From: Catenulispora sp. EB89
GTDB lineage: Bacteria; Actinomycetota; Actinomycetes; Streptomycetales; Catenulisporaceae
Direction: 5' to 3'
Length of the DNA: 64,000 bases
Assembly (NCBI RefSeq): GCF_041261445.1
Contig: NZ_JBGCCU010000043.1
Span: 18,236-82,235, forward strand
Shown here: one piece after another, positions 24,613-33,820 of the stretch
How positions within the stretch are numbered: position 1 is the stretch's first letter
Layout of the letters: the number at the start of each line of letters is the position of its first letter
The notes under the pieces: generated by a model
Seen by the model: only the letters and a program-made list of their open reading frames with translations
The model's database searches: none
What the model was told of the DNA's origin: nothing
Translations under genes and position numbers: made by a program

Positions 24613-25419
24613 TCAGCGCCTTCCGGTTCTCGTGGAAGGGACTTCGCGCTCGCGGGTGTCCTCCGGATCCAGGACCTCGCGGATCAGCCGCAGCGCCTCG
24701 GCGTCCGGCTGCGGGGTGGGCTCTATCCGCCCCCTGTCGGTCCCGATCAGGACGAAACCGGTCGCGTCGACCACCTCGTCGATCGTGACGCCGGGATGGA
24801 TCGAGCGGACGCGCATCCGGTGGTCCGGGGTCTGGAAGTCGAAGACCGCCAGGTTGGTCACCACCCGGCGCAGCTCGTGGAACCGCGCCGGGTGCCCCAC
24901 GCCGCGCGCCCGGTCGTATCCGAGCCCTGAGACGACGTCCACCTTCTCCACGAACACCTTGGGGGAGTGGTTGGCGATCCAGTAGCTCGTCGGGTGGTTC
25001 ACGGTGTTGCCCGGCGCGCCGCGCACGCCGATCAGCTGCGCCTTGGGCCGGGCGAAGTCGGTGCCGATGGCGGAGATGTTCTGGTTGCCGAACTTATCCA
25101 GCTGGCTGGCGCCCATCATCACGTGGCGCGAGCCGTGCCAGACGAAGTCGAACAGCTGGCGGTAGGGGATGTGCGCCTCGACGTGCGAATCAGTGCCCGT
25201 GGGGTCGGTCAGGAAGTTCGCGTCGCCGTCGGAGAGCAGCAGGCCGGGGGCGAAGGTCAGCTTGGCCAGCCGGGCGCCGAGGGCCGGGATCAGGCCCATC
25301 GGGGAGGCGATGATCTCGCCGTCGCCGCGCCAGGCTTCGGCGCAGGCCGCCACGCAGATCTCGGCGCGGGTGCAGATCTTTGTGTGGGTACTGACCTCGG
25401 CGCGTGTCACGTCGCTCAT
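24613..25419 (-). CDS. ipdB: Steroid ring C hydrolase subunit IpdB (CoA-transferase fold)
   Basis: This 268-residue protein has the class I CoA-transferase fold: RAEICVAACAEAWRGDGEIIASPMGLIPALGARLAK, GLLLSDGDANFLTD and MGASQLDKFGNQNIS. IpdAB is a heterodimer that looks like a CoA transferase but hydrolyses the last ring (ring C) of the steroid nucleus as COCHEA-CoA, after EchA20 opens ring D. The start overlaps the ipdA stop by four bases, so the subunits are translationally coupled. Confidence 0.9.
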   Translation of the reverse strand: MSDVTRAEVSTHTKICTRAEICVAACAEAWRGDGEIIASPMGLIPALGARLAKLTFAPGLLLSDGDANFLTDPTGTDSHVEAHIPYRQLFDFVWHGSRHVMMGASQLDKFGNQNISAIGTDFARPKAQLIGVRGAPGNTVNHPTSYWIANHSPKVFVEKVDVVSGLGYDRARGVGHPARFHELRRVVTNLAVFDFQTPDHRMRVRSIHPGVTIDEVVDATGFVLIGTDRGRIEPTPQPDAEALRLIREVLDPEDTREREVPSTRTGRR

Positions 25420-26207
25420 CGGCTCGCCTCCACGAAGACGTCGCCGCCCGCGTACGCCTTCTGCGCCGCCTCGTCGCGGCCGTAGTCCGGGACGCAGCTG
25501 GTGAAGCCCGCACCGCCGGGGGCCTCGACCACTCCGTCCACCATCATCCGGTTGATCTTCAACGACTGCGGCGGCCCGGCGGCCAGCAGCTCGGCGGTGT
25601 CGACGATGCGCTCGCAGGAGACGTAGCGTTTCTTGGCCGCCAGACAGTAGAGGTCGTCGAAGTAGATGTCAGGACCCAGATACTGGGTGTTGCCGTACAT
25701 GTCGGCGCGGTTCAGGTGGACCAGGGCGGCGTCCAGGTGGATCGCGGGCATCGCGAGGAGTTTTTCGCCGTCGTCGTAGGGCGAGTCGACGGTCCGCAGG
25801 TCGCGGTTGTTGCGCATGACGTCGGTGCCGAGGCCGGCGCGGGTCGGCAGGAACGGCAGGCGGAGCGCGGCGGCGTACAGGCCCCACTGGAGCGCACCCT
25901 CGTCGAACTCCGACACCTCGATCCCGCCTTCCTGGCGGGCCTTGCGGAAGTAGGGGTCCAGGGCGATGGAGTCCAGGGACACGAAGCCGTAGACCGCTTT
26001 GCGCACCTTGCCGGTCGCGCAGAGCATCCCGACGTCCGGGCCGCCGTAGGACACGACGGTCAGGTCCTTCAGGCTGGACTTGGCGATCGCGGTCACCAGG
26101 GCCATCGGTTTGCGCCGCGAGCCCCAGCCGCCGATGCCGACCGTCATGCCGTCGCGCAGCTCGGCGACCACGTCGTCGACGGTCATCCGCTTGTCGCGCA
26201 TGCTCAC
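25416..26207 (-). CDS. ipdA: Steroid ring C hydrolase subunit IpdA (CoA-transferase fold)
   Basis: The protein has 263 residues (MSMRDKRMTVDDVVAELRDGM; the more typical MRDKRM start is two codons later). CoA-transferase alpha-subunit features are GMTVGIGGWGSRRKPMALVTAI, then VVSYGGPDVGMLC and the acidic segment SEFDEGALQWGLYAAALRLP. It is the partner of IpdB. The start overlaps the echA20 stop by four bases. The four genes form one coupled operon. Confidence 0.9.
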   Translation of the reverse strand: MSMRDKRMTVDDVVAELRDGMTVGIGGWGSRRKPMALVTAIAKSSLKDLTVVSYGGPDVGMLCATGKVRKAVYGFVSLDSIALDPYFRKARQEGGIEVSEFDEGALQWGLYAAALRLPFLPTRAGLGTDVMRNNRDLRTVDSPYDDGEKLLAMPAIHLDAALVHLNRADMYGNTQYLGPDIYFDDLYCLAAKKRYVSCERIVDTAELLAAGPPQSLKINRMMVDGVVEAPGGAGFTSCVPDYGRDEAAQKAYAGGDVFVEASR

Positions 26208-26971
26208 GCCTTGCCTTCCTTCTCGGCCCCGAACTTGTCGCGTTCCTCGTCGGCCACCCCGGCCAGGTTGATCTCGAAGGTGAAGCCCTGCTCGAAGCGG
26301 TAGGAGCGCTTGACGTCGACCGGGTCGATGCCGTTCAGCGCGGCCTTGGCGGCCCGGATCACCGCCGGGTGCTTGGCGGCGATCTCGGCGGCCAGCTCCA
26401 GGGCGGTCTCGTGCAGCTTCTCGCGCGGCACCACGTCCCAGACCGAGCCGAACTCCAGCAGTCGCTGCGCGGAGACGGTGCGCGCCGTGTAATACATGGT
26501 CCGCAAGTAGTGCTGCGGCACGAGCCGCCCCAGATGCGTGGCCGCGCCGAGCGCGCCCCGGTCCACCTCCGGGAGTCCGAAGTACGCGTCGTCGCTGGCC
26601 ACGATGCTGTCCGCGTTGCCCACCAGACCGATCCCGCCGCCGACGCAGAACCCCGCGACCTCGGCGATCACCGGCACCGGGCAGTCGTAGACGGCGGCGA
26701 ACGCGGCCGCGCAGCCGGCGTTGGCGCCGAGCAGCGCGTCGAAGCCGGGCGTGTTCTGCATCTCCTTGATGTCCACGCCGGCATTGAAACCGCGGCCCTC
26801 GGCGCGCAGGATGACTACTCGGGTCTCAGGGTCCTGACCGGCGGCGCGCACCGCCTCGGCGAGCGCGAACCAGCCGGCCACCGGCAGCGCGTTGACCGGC
26901 GGCTGGTCGACCGTGACGGTGACGACGCCGCGGTGCGCCGCGCCGGGCTCGCTGGTGCAGGTGATGGCCAA
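26204..26971 (-). CDS. echA20: Crotonase-family ring D hydrolase EchA20
   Basis: TTG 26971, with GGGAGG five bases upstream, gives 255 residues (AITCTSEPGAAHRGVVTVTVDQPPVNAL from residue 2). Crotonase motifs include ILRAEGRGFNAGVDIKEMQ (first oxyanion hole) and VAGFCVGGGIGLVGNADSIV (second). The segments FGLPEVDRGALGAATHL and YRFEQGFTFEINLAGVADE agree closely with mycobacterial EchA20 as I remember it. EchA20 hydrolyses ring D of HIEC-CoA. It heads the ipdA–ipdB–ipdC operon, with an operator-like site 33 bp upstream. Confidence 0.92.
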   Translation of the reverse strand: MAITCTSEPGAAHRGVVTVTVDQPPVNALPVAGWFALAEAVRAAGQDPETRVVILRAEGRGFNAGVDIKEMQNTPGFDALLGANAGCAAAFAAVYDCPVPVIAEVAGFCVGGGIGLVGNADSIVASDDAYFGLPEVDRGALGAATHLGRLVPQHYLRTMYYTARTVSAQRLLEFGSVWDVVPREKLHETALELAAEIAAKHPAVIRAAKAALNGIDPVDVKRSYRFEQGFTFEINLAGVADEERDKFGAEKEGKA

Positions 26972-27004
26972 GGCGGCCTCCCGGGTCCGAGGGTGCGGTG
27001 GAGC

Positions 27005-27024
27005 AACCTAGCATTTGCTTGGGA
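27005..27024. promoter_or_regulatory. Putative KstR2 operator upstream of echA20
   Basis: The element AACCTA-N8-TTGGGA matches the site at 33791 in 17 of 20 positions and shares the TTGCTTGG core with the palindrome at 13703. On the echA20 strand its outer arm reads TAGGTT, a possible -10 element, as at the other two sites. Here there is a leader of about 30 bases with a ribosome binding site. Confidence 0.65.
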
Positions 27025-27128
27025 TCCTAGCGGTCGCTCGGAGGGGTGACCAGAGCGGCGGGAAACACGGACGTGACCGACAGTGGCCCTTGTAGGGAAC
27101 AGGACCGCGACCGATCGGAGCGCTCACG

Positions 27129-28304
27129 ATGTCCCAGGACGACCAGCGCGACCAGCCGAACCGCGACGAGCAGAACCAGGAGCCGGGGGACGCGGCCGCC
27201 GCCCGGGACGCGGGCTCGGGCCAGAGCGCCGGAGGCGGTACCGCGGCCGGCGGGATCAGCGGATCGGCTGGCAACACTACTGCCGCTGGTGCTCGGGCCG
27301 GCGAACCGGCGGCCGGCACTGCTGCTGCGAGTGGTGCATTTGCGGCCGAGGCTGCCGGCGCCGACGATGATGCTCCGGCTGGTGCTGGTGCTGGTGCTGG
27401 TGCTGGTTCCGGTGCCGATGCTGCTGCTCCGGCTGGTGCTGCTGCGGCCACCACCGCTACTGCGTCGGCTCGCGCCGCCACCGTAAGTACCCCCCGCCGC
27501 GAGTTCCACGACCCCGGCGAAGGCGCGCCCCGCTACGCCGCCACTCCGGGCGAAGCGCCGCGTTCCGGCTCCGAGCAGTCCTGGAGCGCCGAGCCGAACC
27601 CCGGCTACCAGCGCGATCCGGCCATCGACTACTCCGGGAAGCGCGTCCTCGTCGGCACGCTGGTCGGCGCGCTGCTGATCGCCGCCTTCGTCAGCTACGG
27701 CGCCCGCATCCTCGCCAACCGGTCCAACAACGGCGACGGTTCGGCGCCGTGGACCGCGGCCGTGGAGAAGGACGGTGCGGTGGTCAACGGGATCAGCGCG
27801 CAGGGCAACGGCGCGCCGCACGAGATCCCGGTGCAGGCCGACCTCAGCACCGGCACCACCGGCGCCACCACCTCCGGGGTGTACACCGCGGCGATCGCCT
27901 CGTGCCGGACCGCGACGGCCATCACGCTGCCGGTGACCACCCAGACCGGCACCGCCGCCGCGATCGGGACCTGGTCGGCGCAGGCGACCGCGAGCGCGAC
28001 GAAGCTGCGCGCCGACGCCGCCGCGCTGCAGAACGCCCTCAACCTCGGGCACACCGACGCGGTCGCGAGCGCGGCGAACACGTTGTGCCTGGCGTACCCG
28101 GGCATCGCCGCCGTGCCGCCGATGCCGGACGCCGCCGGCTCCCAGGCGTGGTCGTCGGCGGCGACCGCGTTCGCCACCGCCGCCACCGAGTCCCTGCGCG
28201 GCGTCAGCGGCAACCCGGACGCCCAGTCCGCGGCCTTCGACAACATCGCGCAGGGCGACAAGCAACTGGACGCGCTGTCCGCGCGGATCATGTCCGCGAC
28301 CTGA
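27129..28304 (+). CDS. Membrane protein with a long Ala/Gly-rich N-terminus
   Basis: The 391-residue protein starts at ATG 27129 with GGAG upstream. The first 125 residues are low complexity: a charged Asp/Gln/Arg/Asn head, then an Ala/Gly/Thr-rich run with repeated GA units. One transmembrane helix lies near residues 174–198 (LVGTLVGALLIAAFVSYG). The outer part, about 190 residues, has two Cys (ASCRTAT, NTLCLAYP) that could pair, and is rich in Ala and Thr. No family is recognised. It diverges from echA20 and ends with a strong hairpin. Confidence 0.65.
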   Translation: MSQDDQRDQPNRDEQNQEPGDAAAARDAGSGQSAGGGTAAGGISGSAGNTTAAGARAGEPAAGTAAASGAFAAEAAGADDDAPAGAGAGAGAGSGADAAAPAGAAAATTATASARAATVSTPRREFHDPGEGAPRYAATPGEAPRSGSEQSWSAEPNPGYQRDPAIDYSGKRVLVGTLVGALLIAAFVSYGARILANRSNNGDGSAPWTAAVEKDGAVVNGISAQGNGAPHEIPVQADLSTGTTGATTSGVYTAAIASCRTATAITLPVTTQTGTAAAIGTWSAQATASATKLRADAAALQNALNLGHTDAVASAANTLCLAYPGIAAVPPMPDAAGSQAWSSAATAFATAATESLRGVSGNPDAQSAAFDNIAQGDKQLDALSARIMSAT

Positions 28305-28340
28305 CACCTCGCGCTCTGAGCTGCGCGTTCGCGTTCCCTC

Positions 28341-28374
28341 GACAGCCGCTGACGGACTCCCGTCAGCGGCTGTC
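28341..28374. terminator. Hairpin terminator after the Ala-rich membrane protein
   Basis: Perfect 15-bp arms beginning GACAGCCGCTGACGG enclose a four-base loop. No T run follows, as is common in high-GC actinomycetes. Confidence 0.75.
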
Positions 28375-28432
28375 AGGTGCTGTCAGTGCCGTGTGCGTGA
28401 GCTATCAGCGGCCTCCTCGATGCTCGTAGTCG

Positions 28433-28456
28433 TAACGATGACGATAACGATGACGA
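28433..28456. repeat. 12-bp direct repeat upstream of the ABC exporter
   Basis: TAACGATGACGA occurs twice in tandem without mismatch, ending 18 bases before the ATG of the ATP-binding subunit. It may be part of a promoter or an operator with repeated half-sites. Confidence 0.6.
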
Positions 28457-28474
28457 CACGAGGGGAACAGGTCG

Positions 28475-29482
28475 ATGACCACCTACGCGATCGAGGCCGA
28501 GGGTCTGCAGAAGTCCTTCGGCGAGACGAAGGCGCTCAAGGGCGTCGACCTGTACGCCAAGCCCGGCACGGTGCACGCGGTCCTGGGCCCGAACGGCGCC
28601 GGCAAGACCACCAGCGTCCGGATCCTGGCCACGCTGATCAAGGCCGACGCCGGCACCGCGCGCATCGGCGGCTACGACGTCGCCAAGCAGGCCGAGAAGG
28701 TCCGCGCCACGATCGGCCTGACCGGCCAGTACGCCTCGGTCGACGAGGACCTGACGGGCCTGGAGAACATGGAGCTGATCGGCCGCCTGCTGGACCTGTC
28801 CAAGCGCGACGCCCGGGCCCGCGCGGCCGAACTGCTGGAGTGGTTCGACCTCACCGAGGCCGCCAAGCGCCCGGCGAAGACCTATTCCGGCGGCATGCGG
28901 CGGCGCCTGGACCTGGCCGCCTCGCTGGTCGGCCGGCCCTCGGTGATCTTCCTGGACGAGCCCACCACCGGCCTGGACCCCGCCAAGCGCGAGGACATGT
29001 GGGACGTGGTGCGCCGGCTCGTCGGCGAGGGCTCCACGGTGCTGCTCACCACGCAGTACCTGGAGGAGGCCGACGCGCTGGCCGACGAGGTGACGGTGAT
29101 CGACCGGGGCCAGGTGATCGCGCACGACACCCCGCTGGGCCTCAAGCGCGTCGTCGGCGGCCAGACCCTGACCGTGCAGCCGCTGGACCCGGCGCGCCTG
29201 GCCGAGGCCGCGGCGCTGCTCCAGCAGGTGTCCGGGAACAAGGCCGAGTCGCCGCGCACCGGCGTGGTGTCGGTCCCGGTACTGGACGACGCCGCGCTGA
29301 CCGAGGTGGTGGCCCGGCTGTCGGTGGCCGGGATCGGCGTGACCGAGCTGTCGCTGCACCTGCCGAGCCTGGACGAGGTGTTCTTCTCGCTGGTCGGGCG
29401 GCGGGTCGGCGACGACCGTCCGGTGGCTCCGGCGCGCGGCGCGCGCGAGGAGGCCGAGTCGTCCGCGCCGGTCGGGGTCTGA
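28475..29482 (+). CDS. ABC exporter ATP-binding protein, DrrA-like
   Basis: This 335-residue protein has Walker A GPNGAGKTT, Q-loop TGQYASVDEDLTG, signature YSGGMRRRLDLA, Walker B VIFLDEPTTGLDP and switch His replaced by Gln in LLTTQYLEEADAL, as is usual in the DrrA (daunorubicin resistance) subfamily. The C-terminal 100 residues follow the DrrA extension. It works with the permease encoded 68 bp downstream to export a hydrophobic compound, lipid or drug. The AfsR-type regulator gene converges from the other side. Confidence 0.88.
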   Translation: MTTYAIEAEGLQKSFGETKALKGVDLYAKPGTVHAVLGPNGAGKTTSVRILATLIKADAGTARIGGYDVAKQAEKVRATIGLTGQYASVDEDLTGLENMELIGRLLDLSKRDARARAAELLEWFDLTEAAKRPAKTYSGGMRRRLDLAASLVGRPSVIFLDEPTTGLDPAKREDMWDVVRRLVGEGSTVLLTTQYLEEADALADEVTVIDRGQVIAHDTPLGLKRVVGGQTLTVQPLDPARLAEAAALLQQVSGNKAESPRTGVVSVPVLDDAALTEVVARLSVAGIGVTELSLHLPSLDEVFFSLVGRRVGDDRPVAPARGAREEAESSAPVGV

Positions 29483-29550
29483 CCACCACCCGACAACACC
29501 GCCACACCATCGCATCAGAACCCATACATACTTCTCCGAGGGGACTCACC

Positions 29551-30360
29551 ATGACCACCGCCACCGTCGTGCCCGTGGGCGCCGCGACCGGCAGCACCAG
29601 GCCGTTCAAGACCATCCGGCACAGCGCCGCACTCGCCAAGCGCAGCCTGATCAAGACCATGCGTACCCCGGAAGCCCTGCTGGACGTGACGCTCCAGCCG
29701 GTGATCTTCCTGCTGCTCTTCACCTATGTCTTCGGCGGCGCTATCGCCGGCTCGCAGAAGGTTTACTTGCAGTACCTGCTGCCCGGCATCCTGGCGCAGA
29801 CCATCGCCATGAGCGCCACGGCGATCGGCGTGAACATGAACACCGACATCTCCAAGGGCGTCTTCGACCGCTTCCGATCACTGCCGATCGCCAGGTCGGC
29901 GCCACTGGTCGGCGCCGTGCTCGCGGACTTCGTCCGCTACGCGCTGGTCGCCGTCATCACCCTGACCGTCGGCTACGCCATGGGCTTCCGGATCCAGACC
30001 AACCCGCTGGAGGCCGGGGCCGCACTGCTCGTGGCCGTCGCCTTCGCACTGGCGATGAGCTGGGTGTCGGTGTTCATCGGGATGGTGGCCCGCACTCCGG
30101 GCTCGGTGCAGGGGATCATGATCCTGGTGGTCCTGCCGCTGAGCTTCGGCAGCACCACCTTCGTGAAGACCAACACGCTGCCCGGCTGGATGCAGGGCTT
30201 CGTGAACGTCAACCCGATCACCCACCTGGCCGGCGTCTCGCGCTCGCTGTTCCTGGGCGGCCCGGTGGCCAACCACATGCTCTGGACGTTCGGCTGGATC
30301 GTCGGCCTGACCGCGGTGTTCATGCCGCTGGCGCTGCGCGCCTACGGCCGCAAGGTGTGA
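29551..30360 (+). CDS. ABC-2 type permease, DrrB-like
   Basis: ATG 29551, with GAGGGG eight bases before, gives 269 residues. Six membrane helices follow a cytosolic N-terminus, with the DrrB hallmark TLQPVIFLLLFTYVFGGAI and YLLPGILAQTIAMS, then NPITHLAGVSRSL near the end. It is the membrane subunit of the exporter with the preceding ATPase. The last 19 bp overlap the 3' end of the convergent regulator gene. Confidence 0.88.
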   Translation: MTTATVVPVGAATGSTRPFKTIRHSAALAKRSLIKTMRTPEALLDVTLQPVIFLLLFTYVFGGAIAGSQKVYLQYLLPGILAQTIAMSATAIGVNMNTDISKGVFDRFRSLPIARSAPLVGAVLADFVRYALVAVITLTVGYAMGFRIQTNPLEAGAALLVAVAFALAMSWVSVFIGMVARTPGSVQGIMILVVLPLSFGSTTFVKTNTLPGWMQGFVNVNPITHLAGVSRSLFLGGPVANHMLWTFGWIVGLTAVFMPLALRAYGRKV

Positions 30361-33300
30361 AGCCCGGCCTTGGGATCGGTCACGACGTCCTCGGGCAGGC
30401 CCAGCGTGCGCGCGATGAGAACCTGGTTCTCGTCGCGCGCCGCGTTCTTGCCGACGGCGTAGCAGGATTCGTAGTCGGGATGCTCTTTGAGTCTCTTCAC
30501 CAGCGCCACGCGTTCGCTGTCGCTGTGGTCCTGGGCGCCGACCATGCCCTCGGACGCGCCGAGCAGCCGCATCGCGAGTTCGGTCTGGCCGACGGCGTCG
30601 GCGTAGCGTGCGGCGCCGACTGCCATCCGGCCCTGGATCGGCACGTCGCGGGCGATCAGGCCGTACTGGAAGGCCCGGGCCAGCGCCGGCCGCGCCGGCT
30701 CGGGCTCGTCGGCGTCCAGGTACAGCATCGCGGCGCCGGACTCCCGGAACGCCAGCAGCTGGGGCGGCCCGTTCCAGTTCTCGACGTACTCGGACTCGGC
30801 CATCCGCAGGTAGTGCCAGGCCAGGTCGCGGTCGCCGGTCTGCCGGCTGTGCTCGGCCAGGCCGATCAGGGCCACGAAGCAGCTCATCTGCGATCCCGAG
30901 TTCCGCGCCGCTTCCAGGACCTGTTCGAGCAGTTCGCGCGCGTCGTCGGGCCGCCCGAGCCGGCTGAGCAGCTGGGCCTGGCCGATCTGGATCTGCGCGG
31001 CGCTGCTGTAGGCGTTGATCTCGCGGATCAGGTCCAGCGCCTGGGTCTGCAACTCCAGGGCCTGGGCGTCGTCGCCCGCGGTGATCGCCATCGAGGCCAT
31101 GCCGTTCAGGCAGGCCGACAGTCCCCAGCGCTCGCCGATCTCCTCGAAGAGCGCGCGGGCGCGCTCGAAATCGGCCTGCATGGGCTCGCGGACGCCGGCG
31201 TTCTCCGCGGCCATGCCGCGCATCAGGTGGAGCATGGCGGCGACCCACGGGTCCGGGTGGTCGATGTACTTCTCGACCGCGGCTTCCAGCCGCTCCCGGT
31301 CGTCGGCGAGCATCGGCGCGACGACCGCGGCCAGGGCCAGCAGCGGATGCTCGACGGTGTCCAGCGAGGCGATCGTGTCGGCGATGTCCCGGGTGAGCTG
31401 CGGGATCTCCTGCCACAGGTAGTCCTCGAACACGGCCGTGATCCGCTCCATCACGGTGACGATCGCGTGCGCCTCGACCGGCGAGGGCCCCGGCACGTCC
31501 AGCGCCACCCGCATCCACGAGCGCCCTTCCCGGTTCTGGTCGCCGAGCGTCCAGTACCAGGTCATCGCTGCGGCGATGCGCACGGCGGTGTCGGCGTCCT
31601 CGTCGGCGGCGGCGAACCGCAGCGCGGCCAGGATGTTGTCCCGCTCGGCGTTGAGGCGCTTGAGCCACACCATCTGCGAGCCGCGCCGCAGCTGCGGTTC
31701 GGCGGTCTCGGCCAGGTCCAGGAAGAACGCGGCGTGCGCGCGCCGGGTGTCGGCCAGTCGGCCGGCGCCGCTGAGCCGGTCCGCGCCGTACTCGCGCAGC
31801 GTCTCCAGCATGCGGAAGCGCGGGTCCTGCCCGGGCTCGGTCGGCACCGCCTGCAGCAGCGACTTGTCAACGAGCGCGCAGAGCTGGTCGAAGGCGAGGT
31901 CGGGGTCCAGGCCGGGGGTCACCGCGGCGGCGGCCTCGGCGGTGACCCCGCCGGGGAAGACGGCCAGACGCTCGGCGAGGTCGCGCTCGTCCTCGGACAG
32001 CAGCTCCCAGCTCCACTCCACGACGGCGCGCAGCGTCTGGTGCCGCGGCATGGCCGTCCGGCTGCCGCCGGTGAGGAGCCGGAAGCGGTCGCCGAGGCGG
32101 CCGGCGATCTGGTGCAGGGGGAGGGTGCGCAGGCGGGCGGCCGCCAGTTCGATGGCCAGGGGGAGGCCGTCCAGGCTGCGGCAGATGCGGACGACGTCCG
32201 GGAGGGTGTCGGCGTCCACGGCGAAGTCGGGGACGACGGCCGCGGCGCGGTCGGCGAAGAGGCGGACGGCGGGGTAGGCGAGGACGGCGTCGGCGATGGT
32301 GAGGGGTTCTGCGGCTGTGGTTCCGCCTCCGCTTGCGCCTCCGATTCCGCCTGTGCCGCTGCCCGTGCTACCGGCTCCGCTTCCGCTTCCGATTCCGATC
32401 TCCGAATCGCGGATCCGGAGACAGAACTCGTCGAGGCCGTCCGCGTCCGGCAGCGCCAGCGGCGGCACCGGGAACAGGCTCTCGCCGTCGATGGTCAGCG
32501 GCTCGCGGCTGGTGGCCAGCACGCGCAGCCCCGGCGCGTGGCCCAGCAGCGTCTCGGCGAGGTCGGCGGCGGCGCCGACCAGGTGCTCGCAGTTGTCGAG
32601 GATGAGCAGGATCCGCTTCTCGGCCAGCGACTCGATCAGGTGGTCCTCGGCGCTGCGCAGCAGGGCGGCGGCCGCGGCGGGGGAGCCGTTGTTGCTCATC
32701 ATCCGGCTCTCGCGCGGTCCCAGCGCCGAGAGCACCGCCTGCGGCACCTCGCCGGGATCGGTGACCGGTGCGAGCTCGGCGAGCCAGGCACCGTCGGGGA
32801 AGCGTTCCAGGACGCGCTGCGCCGACTCGCCGGCCAGCCGGGTCTTGCCGGCGCCGCCCGGGCCGACCAGCGTCACCAGGCGCGAGGCGTCCAGCATCTT
32901 GCCGATCCGGGCCACTTCCTCGTCGCGCCCGACGAAGCTGGTCAGGCGAGCCTTCAGATTCGTGCGCGGTGCGTGCTCCAGCGTGGGCGGCGCCAGGGCG
33001 GGATCGCTGCGCAGGACCGCGAGATGGACTTCTGCGAGTTCCTTGGACGGATCGATGCCGAGCTGATCGGCCAGCGCCCGCCGCACGTGCTCGTACACGG
33101 CCAGCGCGTCGGCCTGCCGGCCCACCGCGTACAGGGCCCTGACATGCAGCGCGGCGATGTTCTCGCGCAGCGGGTGTTCGGCGCTGAGGGCCTCGAGCTC
33201 GGCCAGCGCCTCGGCGGCCTGGCCCAGGCGCAGCTCGGCGTCCAGGCGGTCGGTGAGCGCGGCGAGGCGCAGCTCGTCCAGGCGCGCGGCCGGCGCCACG

Positions 33301-33737
33301 GCGAAGGCGGCGTCGGCCACGTCGGCCAGGGCCGGGCCGCGCCAGAGCGCGAGGGCTTCGCGCAGCGTCGCGCGGGCGGCGGAGGGATCGTCGGCACGCA
33401 GGGCCTCGCGTCCCGAGCGCGAGAGGTTTTCGAAGCGCACGGCGTCCACGGACTCGGGCGCGATCGCGAGCCGATAGCCGCCGGGCGCGGCGGCGAGCAG
33501 CGCGGGATCGCCGAGGACCTTGCGGACGCGCGAGATCAGCGACTGCAGCGCGTTCGCGGCGCCTTCGGGCGGCTCGTCGGCCCACAGCGCGTCGATGAGC
33601 GCCGAGACGGTGACCGCGCGCCCCGCGTCCAGCGCGAGCCGGGACATCAGGGTGCGCAGACGCGCGCCGCCGAGGGCCACCGGCGCGCCGTCGAGGCGGA
33701 TCTCGAGGGGGCCCAGGATCGATACGGTCAGCGGCAC
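30342..33737 (-). CDS. SARP/AfsR-type regulator with BTAD, NB-ARC ATPase and TPR domains
   Basis: GTG 33737 (VPLTVSILGPLEIRLDGAPV) gives 1131 residues. An OmpR-type winged helix (about 1–95) and BTAD domain (about 100–245) form the SARP part. The NB-ARC NTPase has Walker A VGPGGAGKTRLAGE and Walker B ILLILDNCEHL. A Gly/Ser/Thr-rich linker of about 30 residues interrupts it. The C-terminal 450 residues are helical TPR-like repeats. Such AfsR-like proteins activate secondary metabolite or housekeeping genes. The gene converges on the DrrAB-like exporter, a possible but unproven target, and its promoter region is shared with the KstR2-type SDR operon. Confidence 0.88.
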   Translation of the reverse strand: MPLTVSILGPLEIRLDGAPVALGGARLRTLMSRLALDAGRAVTVSALIDALWADEPPEGAANALQSLISRVRKVLGDPALLAAAPGGYRLAIAPESVDAVRFENLSRSGREALRADDPSAARATLREALALWRGPALADVADAAFAVAPAARLDELRLAALTDRLDAELRLGQAAEALAELEALSAEHPLRENIAALHVRALYAVGRQADALAVYEHVRRALADQLGIDPSKELAEVHLAVLRSDPALAPPTLEHAPRTNLKARLTSFVGRDEEVARIGKMLDASRLVTLVGPGGAGKTRLAGESAQRVLERFPDGAWLAELAPVTDPGEVPQAVLSALGPRESRMMSNNGSPAAAAALLRSAEDHLIESLAEKRILLILDNCEHLVGAAADLAETLLGHAPGLRVLATSREPLTIDGESLFPVPPLALPDADGLDEFCLRIRDSEIGIGSGSGAGSTGSGTGGIGGASGGGTTAAEPLTIADAVLAYPAVRLFADRAAAVVPDFAVDADTLPDVVRICRSLDGLPLAIELAAARLRTLPLHQIAGRLGDRFRLLTGGSRTAMPRHQTLRAVVEWSWELLSEDERDLAERLAVFPGGVTAEAAAAVTPGLDPDLAFDQLCALVDKSLLQAVPTEPGQDPRFRMLETLREYGADRLSGAGRLADTRRAHAAFFLDLAETAEPQLRRGSQMVWLKRLNAERDNILAALRFAAADEDADTAVRIAAAMTWYWTLGDQNREGRSWMRVALDVPGPSPVEAHAIVTVMERITAVFEDYLWQEIPQLTRDIADTIASLDTVEHPLLALAAVVAPMLADDRERLEAAVEKYIDHPDPWVAAMLHLMRGMAAENAGVREPMQADFERARALFEEIGERWGLSACLNGMASMAITAGDDAQALELQTQALDLIREINAYSSAAQIQIGQAQLLSRLGRPDDARELLEQVLEAARNSGSQMSCFVALIGLAEHSRQTGDRDLAWHYLRMAESEYVENWNGPPQLLAFRESGAAMLYLDADEPEPARPALARAFQYGLIARDVPIQGRMAVGAARYADAVGQTELAMRLLGASEGMVGAQDHSDSERVALVKRLKEHPDYESCYAVGKNAARDENQVLIARTLGLPEDVVTDPKAGLHTLRP

Positions 33738-33790
33738 TGGTCCAGTCTGGCACGCAGGCGGTTCTTGGGGCGGGACGGCGAATCCTTCCC

Positions 33791-33810
33791 AACCTAACAC
33801 TTGCTTGGTA
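33791..33810. promoter_or_regulatory. Putative KstR2 operator and leaderless promoter of the SDR operon
   Basis: AACCTA-N8-TTGGTA shares TTGCTTGGTA with the palindrome at 13703. The right arm overlaps a -10-like TAGGCT (33809–33814), followed by six bases and the GTG at 33821. This is the same promoter layout as at fadE30. Confidence 0.7.
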
Positions 33811-33820
33811 GGCTCCGACC

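Noticed and set aside
30357..33797. Plus-strand frame of over 1100 codons
   Set aside because: It is the antisense shadow of the SARP/NB-ARC/TPR gene, with no recognised fold or start signal.
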